Source: an uncultured Prolixibacteraceae bacterium (lineage in GTDB: Bacteria; Bacteroidota; Bacteroidia; Bacteroidales; Prolixibacteraceae). From it: 64,000 nt of DNA. How positions within the stretch are numbered: position 1 is the stretch's first letter; each line of letters starts with the position of its first letter. The DNA lies in NCBI GenBank assembly GCA_913063265.1, contig CAJXZG010000008.1:1-64000 (forward strand). The letters run 5' to 3'. Under the pieces are notes generated by a model. That model did no database searches. It was not told the origin of the DNA and saw only the letters and a program-made list of their open reading frames with translations. Made by a program: the position numbers and the translations under genes. This document shows positions 35,689 through 43,179 of this stretch, one piece after another.

Positions 35689-36159
35689 ATGAATAAATCA
35701 GCAATTTATATTATACTGCTTGTGTTTGTTTTGACTGCATGCAAAACCACAAAAAAGCAGCCGGAGGTACAATATACGCCAACCAAAAGTCAGCCCAAAG
35801 TTTTTTCGGTTCCTGAAACAACTGAACCTGCAAAAGAAGAAAAAGAGGCTGAACCTGACAATAACGTTTCCCTTCGAAAAGAGTCTGTTACTTTTACTGA
35901 AGCTGCTGACAAAACAGAAAATGAAGCCAATACTTATTTTGTAATACTTGGCTCGTTCGGAAAACTGGATAATGCAAAAACTTTTCGGGAGGATTTGTTG
36001 AACGAAGGTTTTTCTCCTATCATTCTTCATAGTGAAACCGGGTATTATCGTGTATGTGTAAATTCATACAAAAAGGAGATGGATGCCCGGTCAAGGGTTA
36101 CTGAAATCCGTCAGGCATTTCCAAAATACAGCGATTTATGGCTGCTTATTAAACAGTAA
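35689..36159 (+). CDS. SPOR-domain lipoprotein
   Basis: A 156-residue envelope protein with lipobox Cys18 (VFVLTAC), a Pro/Glu/Lys-rich linker (about 25-75) and a C-terminal SPOR domain (about 82-156, YFVILGSFGKLDNAKTF and YYRVCVNSYKKEMDA). SPOR domains bind denuded peptidoglycan at septa, so a role in division or cell-wall remodelling is likely. It is followed by its own terminator. The 293-bp gap upstream (35396-35688) holds no gene I could recognise. Confidence 0.92.
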   Translation: MNKSAIYIILLVFVLTACKTTKKQPEVQYTPTKSQPKVFSVPETTEPAKEEKEAEPDNNVSLRKESVTFTEAADKTENEANTYFVILGSFGKLDNAKTFREDLLNEGFSPIILHSETGYYRVCVNSYKKEMDARSRVTEIRQAFPKYSDLWLLIKQ

Positions 36160-36183
36160 TAAATAAAATAAACAGAATACAAA

Positions 36184-36208
36184 ACGTCGCAAATCTGCGG
36201 CGTTTTTT
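36184..36208 (+). terminator. Rho-independent terminator of the SPOR lipoprotein gene
   Basis: ACGTCGCA (36184-36191), AATC loop and TGCGGCGT (36196-36203) form an 8-bp stem with one wobble pair, followed by T6. Confidence 0.85.
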
Positions 36209-36291
36209 GTTATACCCCGGAATACAATCACTAAACATTAAAAAAAAGAAATGCTTTTTATCACAAAGTGATAAATTGAACAAATCAGTAT

Positions 36292-36299
36292 TACATTTG
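36292..36299 (+). promoter_or_regulatory. -7 promoter element for the dCMP deaminase/S41 protease unit
   Basis: TACATTTG fits TAnnTTTG and gives a transcription start near 36306. An ATG at 36316 would then have only a 10-base leader; the ATG at 36343 leaves a more usual leader. Confidence 0.4.
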
Positions 36300-36342
36300 T
36301 AATCATTTGTATTAAATGCAGACCAATCATAAAAACTTGAAA

Positions 36343-36774
36343 ATGACAGATAAGAAGCAGCAGTTACTTGATCAGCGTTATTTGAAAATGGCCGATATTT
36401 GGGCACAAAATTCATACTGCAAAAGGCGAAAAGTAGGGGCTTTGTTGGTGAAGGATAAAATGATTATATCGGATGGATACAATGGAACTCCATCAGGATT
36501 TGAAAATATCTGTGAAGATGAAAACAATAAGACAAAAGCCTATGTTTTGCACGCAGAAGCCAATGCGATCACTAAAGTTGCAAAGTCGGGAAACAACAGT
36601 TTGAATGCAACTCTGTATGTAACTTCTTCACCTTGTCTGGAATGCTCGAAACTGATAATTCAGGCTGGAATTAAACGTGTTGTTTTTACCGAAAATTACA
36701 GACTTGAAGATGGAATTAACTTGTTAAAGCGTGCTAACATTGAAGTACGGCAAGTTGATCCCGGAAATTTTTAA
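36343..36774 (+). CDS. dCMP deaminase-family protein
   Basis: Deaminates dCMP to dUMP, feeding dTMP synthesis. A zinc cytidine-deaminase fold: H70-A-E72 and P97-C98-L-E-C101 are the catalytic Glu and metal ligands; NSYCKRRKVGALLVKD and YNGTPSGF are family signatures. From ATG 36343 the protein is 143 residues (an in-frame ATG at 36316 would add nine residues). The S41 protease gene starts 10 bases after its stop, so the two are co-transcribed. A tRNA deaminase identity is unlikely given the SGF motif. Confidence 0.9.
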   Translation: MTDKKQQLLDQRYLKMADIWAQNSYCKRRKVGALLVKDKMIISDGYNGTPSGFENICEDENNKTKAYVLHAEANAITKVAKSGNNSLNATLYVTSSPCLECSKLIIQAGIKRVVFTENYRLEDGINLLKRANIEVRQVDPGNF

Positions 36775-36784
36775 AAACTGAAGA

Positions 36785-38437
36785 ATGAATAAAAAAGCAA
36801 ACATAATAATTCCAATACTAATTGCAATTTCTGTTGCATCAGGAATATTAATAGGAAATTTATTAAACAGAAACAGCCAGCCGGGATTTGCAGGAATTAA
36901 TATCGGTGGTCCCAACAAAATCTCCAATATTCTTTCCTACATCGATCAGGGTTATGTTGACAGCATAAATACTTCAGACCTTGTGGAGAAAACAATACCC
37001 GAAATATTGAAAAATCTTGATCCGCATACTACTTACATACCTCCAAAGGATATGAAAGAGGTGCAGGAAGAAATGACAGGAAAGTTTTCAGGAATCGGAG
37101 TACAGTTTTCAATTATGGAAGATACGGTTCGGGTAATCGAAGTTATTTCCGGAGGACCATCAAGTAAGGTCGGCCTTCTTCCGGGTGATCGAATTGTAAG
37201 GGTAAATGATTCTATTATTGCCGGTGTAAACGTAGTAAACAGAACAGTTTTAACACTGCTGCGGGGAGATAAAAATACCAAAGTGGAAGTAGGAATTATT
37301 CGAAAAGGATATGCTGATGAACTCGATTTTGAAATAACACGGGGAGACATACCTATTAACAGTGTAGATGTTTCTTATATGATTGATGAGGAGACCGGTT
37401 TTATTAAAATAAGCCGCTTTGCCAACAAGACTTATAAAGAGTTTATGGATGGCATGAAGAAAATAAGCAGGCAGGGAGCAAAAAAGGTGATAATAGATTT
37501 GCGGCAAAATCCGGGAGGCTCATTGGTAGCGGTGTTACAAATGGTCGATGAATTCCTTGAAAAAAATGAGTTGATTCTTTATACCGAAGGTGAAAACCAA
37601 CCAAGGAAAACCTATAATGCTTCAGGAAGCAACACCTGGAAAGATTTTCAGGTTTATGTTTTAATTGATGAATTTTCTGCATCGGCAAGCGAGATTTTTG
37701 CAGGAGCAATGCAGGATAACGATCGGGCTATAATTATTGGCCGACGTTCATTTGGAAAAGGCCTTGTGCAGGAACAAATTCCTTTGCAGGATGGTTCGGC
37801 ATTGCGGTTAACTGTTGCGCGCTTTTACACACCCAGTGGAAGGTGTATTCAAAGTCCTTATGAAAATGGCAACGAAGAGTATTATAACCAGATTTATGAG
37901 AGGTTTCATAGTATGGAACAATTGGTTTCTGATAGTATTCATTTTGCCGATTCTTTAAAATACACTACAAAAAGCGGCAGAATTGTATATGGAGGAGGAG
38001 GTGTAATGCCTGATTTTTTTGTTCCGATGGACACTGCAGGTAATTCTGATTACTACAATAAAATTTACCGTAAAGGCTTGGTTTATTCATTTGCCTATAG
38101 TTATGCCGATGAAAACAGGGATAGACTTGCACCTTTTACTAGAGGTGAAGAATTTGATTCTTATCTTGACAAACAAAAAGTTCTTGACGATTTTGTAAAA
38201 TACGCTGAAGAGAAAGGAATTTCAAAAGACAACGAAGGATTAAAATCATCTGGTTTGTTAATCAACACTCAACTAAAAGCATATATCGCCAGAAATATAA
38301 TTGGAGAAGAGGGATTTTATCCGATCATTAAAAAAATAGATAAAACCCTTTTAAAAGCTATTGAAATTTCAAGACAAAATTTGTTAGCCGAAAATATTAA
38401 TAACACCACTTCGGTCTCTGAAGAATCTGCAGAATAA
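36785..38437 (+). CDS. S41-family C-terminal processing protease
   Basis: A membrane-anchored periplasmic protease of 550 residues that trims protein C-termini. One N-terminal membrane segment (about 7-25), a helical linker, a PDZ domain (about 90-170, GIGVQFSIMEDTVRVIEV and GLLPGDRIVRVND), then the S41 catalytic domain. The Ser-Lys dyad is S300 (in SASASE) and K325 (in SFGKGLVQ), 25 residues apart as in Prc. A C-terminal helical region follows. It is co-transcribed with the deaminase gene, 10 bases apart. Confidence 0.95.
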   Translation: MNKKANIIIPILIAISVASGILIGNLLNRNSQPGFAGINIGGPNKISNILSYIDQGYVDSINTSDLVEKTIPEILKNLDPHTTYIPPKDMKEVQEEMTGKFSGIGVQFSIMEDTVRVIEVISGGPSSKVGLLPGDRIVRVNDSIIAGVNVVNRTVLTLLRGDKNTKVEVGIIRKGYADELDFEITRGDIPINSVDVSYMIDEETGFIKISRFANKTYKEFMDGMKKISRQGAKKVIIDLRQNPGGSLVAVLQMVDEFLEKNELILYTEGENQPRKTYNASGSNTWKDFQVYVLIDEFSASASEIFAGAMQDNDRAIIIGRRSFGKGLVQEQIPLQDGSALRLTVARFYTPSGRCIQSPYENGNEEYYNQIYERFHSMEQLVSDSIHFADSLKYTTKSGRIVYGGGGVMPDFFVPMDTAGNSDYYNKIYRKGLVYSFAYSYADENRDRLAPFTRGEEFDSYLDKQKVLDDFVKYAEEKGISKDNEGLKSSGLLINTQLKAYIARNIIGEEGFYPIIKKIDKTLLKAIEISRQNLLAENINNTTSVSEESAE

Positions 38438-38499
38438 GTTTTAAGACGGAGTAGTTTTCCCTTTGTCTAATAAATAATTAATAAACCGTTTCTTTTTTG

Positions 38500-40737
38500 T
38501 TAGCGGGTTTTTACTATTCGGTAACTGTTTTGTTCCTCATTTTCAAAAATCACATTGAGCAAATAAAACCCGGGTGCCAGGTCTGAAATGTCAAAGCTAA
38601 AGTTGATGGAATTTAGATTTCGGGAAAAAATTAACATTCCCTCCGAGCCAAGAAGGTTTAACTTTTGAATCGGAATACTGGAATCTATTTGAATTTTACC
38701 TGATGTAGGATTTGGATAAATTTTAAGGTCTTCCATCTTAAGGGTTTGAGACAGAACATGTAAATCTCCACCATTTTCAGCAAAACGATAAGCAAACTGC
38801 TGAAAAAACTGGTTGGCTATATCCGGGTTATGAATAATCAGGGTATTTTCGTCATTTCTGACATTGGCATTATTACTCCAATTGTGACTCCCGCTTACTA
38901 CCTGCGGATCGGATGCTGCGTGATTTGCATCTATTATGGCTAATTTATGATGCAGGATTCCATTGGCAATTTCATCAAAAATAAACTTTCCGGTTGGAAG
39001 TGCTTCTTCCAGAATTTGGTTCACAGTTTGTGTATTGTCGTCGCTATTGTCGGTAATTACCTGGGTCTCAACTCCTCTTTGTTTTGCTTCGTCAATTGCC
39101 CAGGCCAGGTCTGAACGGGTAATTAACATGGTTTGAACACTTAAGTCGTGATCAGCTGTATTAATAGCGTCTATAATTCTTTGGTTTGTTCTGTCCGATG
39201 GACTAAAATAGCTTTGAATACGATTACCATCAATAATAAATTCGTGTGGTGTGTTGTCTGTTTTTCTTTCTCCAAACCTCGAAATTGAGGGATTGGGAGT
39301 ATTGGAAGATGAACCCCACATTTCTTCAAATTCAACAAGGTAAGCGAGGGCAAGCGATTTATCCTGAATAAAAACCATGTGGTTGGCATCAGTATTTATC
39401 TGCTCGAAGGTAAGATTTGCCGAACCGGAACATACCCACTGAGTTTGTTGGCCAGACAGTTGATTATTCGGATCCGCATCAATAATCGCAAATTTATTGT
39501 GCATAATTCCGTCGTCTCTTATTTCAGGTCTTTCCAAAACCTTAATTTCTTTTATTAAATCGTCTGCTCCGGAATGATTGGTAGATTCACATGTAATTAC
39601 CCTAACATCTACGCCACGCCGATATGCGTTATTCAGCGCTTCACTTACACTGCTTAAACCACTGTTACTAAAATTATAAAAACAAAAATCGACACTGATT
39701 TGTGCTTTATTTATATAGGCAATTAAAGTATCTTCCAATGCGTTTCCAACATTTTGAGCAATTTGTTCTTTTGCAAGGCTTTCATTTACAGGTGTATTGA
39801 AATATACATATACCTTCCCGCTTGAAGAGGATTGTGTACAATACGACATTTCATTGGAAAAAACAGTATCATTTGGTATGCTGATTCTGGCTTTTGCATA
39901 AACCAAATCGGCCGGAGAAAGTCCGCTAATTTCAACAGAATTATAATATTCATTACCCATTTTTTGAGATGTACCAAAACTTTCCATTGTGCCACCGTTT
40001 TCAGAAAAATGCATGCGATAAATTACTGAAGGAATGCCCTCTGTATTTGTGAACCAACCCAGAGTAAAACCATTTTGATTGATATTTGAAACTTCAATTG
40101 GGGAGGTAAATGAGATTCCTGCCTGAGATTTTAAATCATTCATATCCCTCGGTAAAAGCTGGTATCCGTTTCTGGTGTCATTTTCTTCAAACGAATATTG
40201 CGAGCAGATTGCAGTAAGATTTATTTTTTTATCGGGAATGATTTGGCCAACTATTGGTGAATTGGTATTAATTCTAATTTCACCTTTAGCCTGACCCACA
40301 TAAAAATCATAGTTGTCATTTCCGGCAAAATTACCGGTACCATCAATTTCCACATCTTTAATTTCCACCAGTTGTCCTTCATACTCTTCACCAATCTCAT
40401 TAACGGAAATGATTTTAGGAGTTGGCAGTTGATGATTGGAAGAATGGATAATAAGATTAGTAGTATTTACCAATTCAAATAAATTATTGTAGGATTGAAC
40501 TTCCCCTGATACTGTAATTGAGTCTCCCCGTTTTACATTTTCTAGTTTTCTGTCGTAAAGCGCCAAACCTCCGGTTGAATCCTGTATGTATCGGATTACA
40601 CCCAGTTCGTTTCCGTTGGTAACAATTCCACTTACCGTCGCTTTTTCTCCTTCTTTTAGTTTACGGACATCTGAAATGCTTTGTGACCAACCATTTACAG
40701 TTAAAGCTGACAGTACTAAAATCAAGATAAATTTCAA
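38500..40737 (-). CDS. Secreted double phospholipase-D-fold protein with OB-fold and T9SS sorting domain
   Basis: A 745-residue exported protein. In order: signal peptide (ALTVNGWSQ), OB-fold-like domain (about 25-210, ATVSGIVTNGNELGVIRYI), a fibronectin-like segment, two phospholipase-D-like domains with H413-x-K415-x4-D420 and H596-x-K598-x4-D603 (both complete HKD motifs), and a T9SS C-terminal sorting domain (IYPNPTSGKIQIDS). PLD-fold enzymes of this shape can be phospholipases or nucleases; the OB-fold would suit nucleic acid. It has no neighbour that specifies its role. Export through T9SS would place it at the cell surface or outside. Confidence 0.88.
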   Translation of the reverse strand: MKFILILVLSALTVNGWSQSISDVRKLKEGEKATVSGIVTNGNELGVIRYIQDSTGGLALYDRKLENVKRGDSITVSGEVQSYNNLFELVNTTNLIIHSSNHQLPTPKIISVNEIGEEYEGQLVEIKDVEIDGTGNFAGNDNYDFYVGQAKGEIRINTNSPIVGQIIPDKKINLTAICSQYSFEENDTRNGYQLLPRDMNDLKSQAGISFTSPIEVSNINQNGFTLGWFTNTEGIPSVIYRMHFSENGGTMESFGTSQKMGNEYYNSVEISGLSPADLVYAKARISIPNDTVFSNEMSYCTQSSSSGKVYVYFNTPVNESLAKEQIAQNVGNALEDTLIAYINKAQISVDFCFYNFSNSGLSSVSEALNNAYRRGVDVRVITCESTNHSGADDLIKEIKVLERPEIRDDGIMHNKFAIIDADPNNQLSGQQTQWVCSGSANLTFEQINTDANHMVFIQDKSLALAYLVEFEEMWGSSSNTPNPSISRFGERKTDNTPHEFIIDGNRIQSYFSPSDRTNQRIIDAINTADHDLSVQTMLITRSDLAWAIDEAKQRGVETQVITDNSDDNTQTVNQILEEALPTGKFIFDEIANGILHHKLAIIDANHAASDPQVVSGSHNWSNNANVRNDENTLIIHNPDIANQFFQQFAYRFAENGGDLHVLSQTLKMEDLKIYPNPTSGKIQIDSSIPIQKLNLLGSEGMLIFSRNLNSINFSFDISDLAPGFYLLNVIFENEEQNSYRIVKTR

Positions 40738-40818
40738 ACCGTATATTTTTAGCGTTAGCGAATGTAACTATTTCTGAAAAAATAAAGTAAAATCTCAGAT
40801 TGCGAAAAAATTAAAACC

Positions 40819-41811
40819 TTATTTCGAAATCTCAAGCATTCTTTGAATTGGTAATTTGGCTTTTTCGATTACATCTTCAGGAAGTGAAATCTCGGGTTGT
40901 TCGTGTTTTAAGCAGACATAAAGTTTCTGTAGGCTATTCAGTTTCATATACGAACAATCGTTACATCCACAAGTTGAATCAACAGATGGGGCAGGAATAA
41001 ATACTTTGTCGGGGCAAGCTTTCACCATTTGATGTAAAATTCCACTTTCGGTTGCCACTATAAATTTTTTCGCACTACTTTTTTGTACGTAATTTAAAAG
41101 AGCAGTGGTAGAACCAATGTATTTTGCAAGCAGCAGAACCGGTTTTTCACATTCCGGGTGTGCTATAAATTCAGCATCAGGATGTTCTTCAATTAAGTCG
41201 ATTATTTTTTCTACTGAATATTGTTCGTGGACCATACATGCTCCATCCCATAAAACCATTTCTCTTCCGGTAATACTGTTGATGTAATTCCCCAGATTCT
41301 TATCGGGTCCAAAAATTAACTTTTGACCTTTTGGAAAACTATCGACAATGGTTTTTGCATTGGCAGATGTACAAACCAAATCCGACATGGTTTTTAATGC
41401 AGCGGTAGCATTAATATAAGTTACCACTTTATGGTCGGAGTATTTGGCTTTGAAAGCTGCAAATTTATCGGCCGGTGCTGATTCTGCCAGAGAACAACCC
41501 GCCTTTAAGTCAGGTAAGATTACCTTTTTTGAAGGATTGATAATTTTGGCAGTTTCTGCCATAAAATGAACACCTACAAAAACAATAATATCTGCATCGG
41601 TACTGGCAGCTTTTTGTGCAAGGCCCAAACTATCGCCAACAAAATCGGCAATATCCTGTAATTCGCCTTCTACATAAAAATGACTTAAAATAACTGCATT
41701 TTTCTCTTTTTTCAAGCGGGTAATTTCTTCAACCAGTTTGAGTTTTGGATCAACAGGTTCGTCGATATAACCTTTTTCTTCCAGCATTTTATCCAATTGT
41801 AACTGCTCCAT
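40819..41811 (-). CDS. nadA: Quinolinate synthase
   Basis: Condenses iminoaspartate with dihydroxyacetone phosphate to quinolinate in NAD synthesis; an oxygen-sensitive [4Fe-4S] enzyme. Cluster ligands are expected at C106 (KAGCSLAE), C192 (WDGACMVHE) and within C281-G-C283-N-D-C286. The 330-residue length fits. A TATTTTTG -7 box lies upstream on the minus strand (41922-41929). nadB and nadC are not in the window. Confidence 0.96.
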   Translation of the reverse strand: MEQLQLDKMLEEKGYIDEPVDPKLKLVEEITRLKKEKNAVILSHFYVEGELQDIADFVGDSLGLAQKAASTDADIIVFVGVHFMAETAKIINPSKKVILPDLKAGCSLAESAPADKFAAFKAKYSDHKVVTYINATAALKTMSDLVCTSANAKTIVDSFPKGQKLIFGPDKNLGNYINSITGREMVLWDGACMVHEQYSVEKIIDLIEEHPDAEFIAHPECEKPVLLLAKYIGSTTALLNYVQKSSAKKFIVATESGILHQMVKACPDKVFIPAPSVDSTCGCNDCSYMKLNSLQKLYVCLKHEQPEISLPEDVIEKAKLPIQRMLEISK

Positions 41812-41921
41812 TTTCTTTTACTCAATTAATCATCACAGGTAAAACTGTTAAAAAGAGTATAACTCTAACGAATTATAATCTCTTGTAAAACCTGTAAAAT
41901 ATTCCCCTATTAAATAGCCTG

Positions 41922-41929
41922 CAAAAATA
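41922..41929 (-). promoter_or_regulatory. -7 promoter element of nadA
   Basis: TATTTTTG on the minus strand fits TAnnTTTG, giving a leader of about 100 bases. No -33 TTG at the usual spacing. Confidence 0.35.
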
Positions 41930-41980
41930 AGAATTCATTTAAAAAAACAGTCACATACTTCAAATGTTTGAGTATGAAGC

Positions 41981-42007
41981 AAAAAAAAGCCGCGTTATGC
42001 GGCTTTT
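41981..42007 (-). terminator. Rho-independent terminator of the TonB receptor/lipoprotein unit
   Basis: AAAAGCCGC (41985-41993), GTTAT loop and GCGGCTTTT (41999-42007) form a perfect 9-bp stem. Read on the minus strand it is followed by a T-run (A8 at 41981-41988 on the plus strand), 22 bases after the lipoprotein stop. Confidence 0.88.
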
Positions 42008-42028
42008 AATTAATGTATAACGGGATTC

Positions 42029-43165
42029 TTATTCCACTACTTCCGACCATACTCCACCTGTTTTTACTACGCGAATCATATCGGTGCCAGAGCTACCGTC
42101 ATAATATGCATAGGTAACCAAATATTGCTGATCATCAACTGCATCGTAATTGGTATCAAGCATGGTTCCAATCATTTCAACAAGTTTATTTCTGTCAGTA
42201 CCAGGAGTTTGTCCACTTCTTAAGTCAAAGTTTAAGTAACGTGAAGTTTCATCAAATAAAGCATAGTCGTCGGCATTTAAAGTAATTTTAATTGCCGGAT
42301 CAGCTTTCCATGTACTTTGTGAAATATCATCTTTATCAAGTTTGTAACTCAACTCTTCTGAACGTGGCATAACACTTTCTTTCACAGCCCAATTCATTCC
42401 TCCGTATAAAAATACTGCGTATTCATCGTTAAAGTTTTGATAAACTGTGGCAGCGTAAACAATTGGTGCAGTGCCGTTTTCGGTAGCATATTTTGCCAGA
42501 TCCTCAAGGGCATTGTCAATTCTGAAGAAATTTTTGTATTTGCCATTTCCTGTAGCTTCATAAATTTCGTCAGTTACTTCTACGGCGTCATCTGTTTCGT
42601 CAACTTCTTCGCTTGTGCCATCTTCATTTACTTTAATAAAACGGGTATCGTAAGTGCTAAGTAAAATGTATTTTACAGTAATTTCGGTACCGGCTTCTTC
42701 CGCATAAACTTTTCTGTCCAGAAGTTTTGCGATCAAAGCTTCAGCTTCATCCTCGTCTTCGAAATTCGCATAACTTTGACCCATTTCTGCATACTCATCT
42801 TCTTCAATTTCACGCGCATTTTCCCTGTCTTGGTACGGTCTTTCATAGTAATCATAGGTTACCATCATTGCCTGTGCATCATCGCCGGAGAATTTTTGAT
42901 TTAAAATTTCGGGAAGATATTCACTTGGTAAAGCATATTGTGAGAAGTTTTTGTAATTCGCCACATCCTCATTACTCGATAGTTCATAATCTTCATCGGT
43001 TAAAGTATATGCTTCCGGAGCAATTGTTTTATCCAATAAAAACAATCGATCTTTGTCGTTAGCCTGAATGTTTCTATCAATTTCATTATTGATATCTTCC
43101 ATTGGGTTACATGCATTGAAAATAACTGCAATGGCTACTGTTGCTATAAATAATAACTTTTTCAT
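42029..43165 (-). CDS. Acidic lipoprotein with internal repeats, partner of a TonB receptor
   Basis: 378 residues with a lipoprotein signal (MKKLLFIATVAIAVIFNAC). Not a recognised family. The chain is rich in Asp, Glu and Tyr. Three to four diverged units of roughly 70-80 residues seem to recur, each a helix then strands: MMVTYDYYERP, KYILLSTYDTRF, YAATVYQNFNDEY and YLVTYAYYDGSSG. It lies 14 bases downstream of a TonB receptor on the same strand, so it is likely a surface partner such as a ligand-binding or plug-assisting protein, replacing SusD. It is not SusD-like. The ATG at 43165 is preferred to one at 43174 since it begins the signal peptide. Confidence 0.7.
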   Translation of the reverse strand: MKKLLFIATVAIAVIFNACNPMEDINNEIDRNIQANDKDRLFLLDKTIAPEAYTLTDEDYELSSNEDVANYKNFSQYALPSEYLPEILNQKFSGDDAQAMMVTYDYYERPYQDRENAREIEEDEYAEMGQSYANFEDEDEAEALIAKLLDRKVYAEEAGTEITVKYILLSTYDTRFIKVNEDGTSEEVDETDDAVEVTDEIYEATGNGKYKNFFRIDNALEDLAKYATENGTAPIVYAATVYQNFNDEYAVFLYGGMNWAVKESVMPRSEELSYKLDKDDISQSTWKADPAIKITLNADDYALFDETSRYLNFDLRSGQTPGTDRNKLVEMIGTMLDTNYDAVDDQQYLVTYAYYDGSSGTDMIRVVKTGGVWSEVVE

Positions 43166-43179
43166 TTCCATCAATTTTT

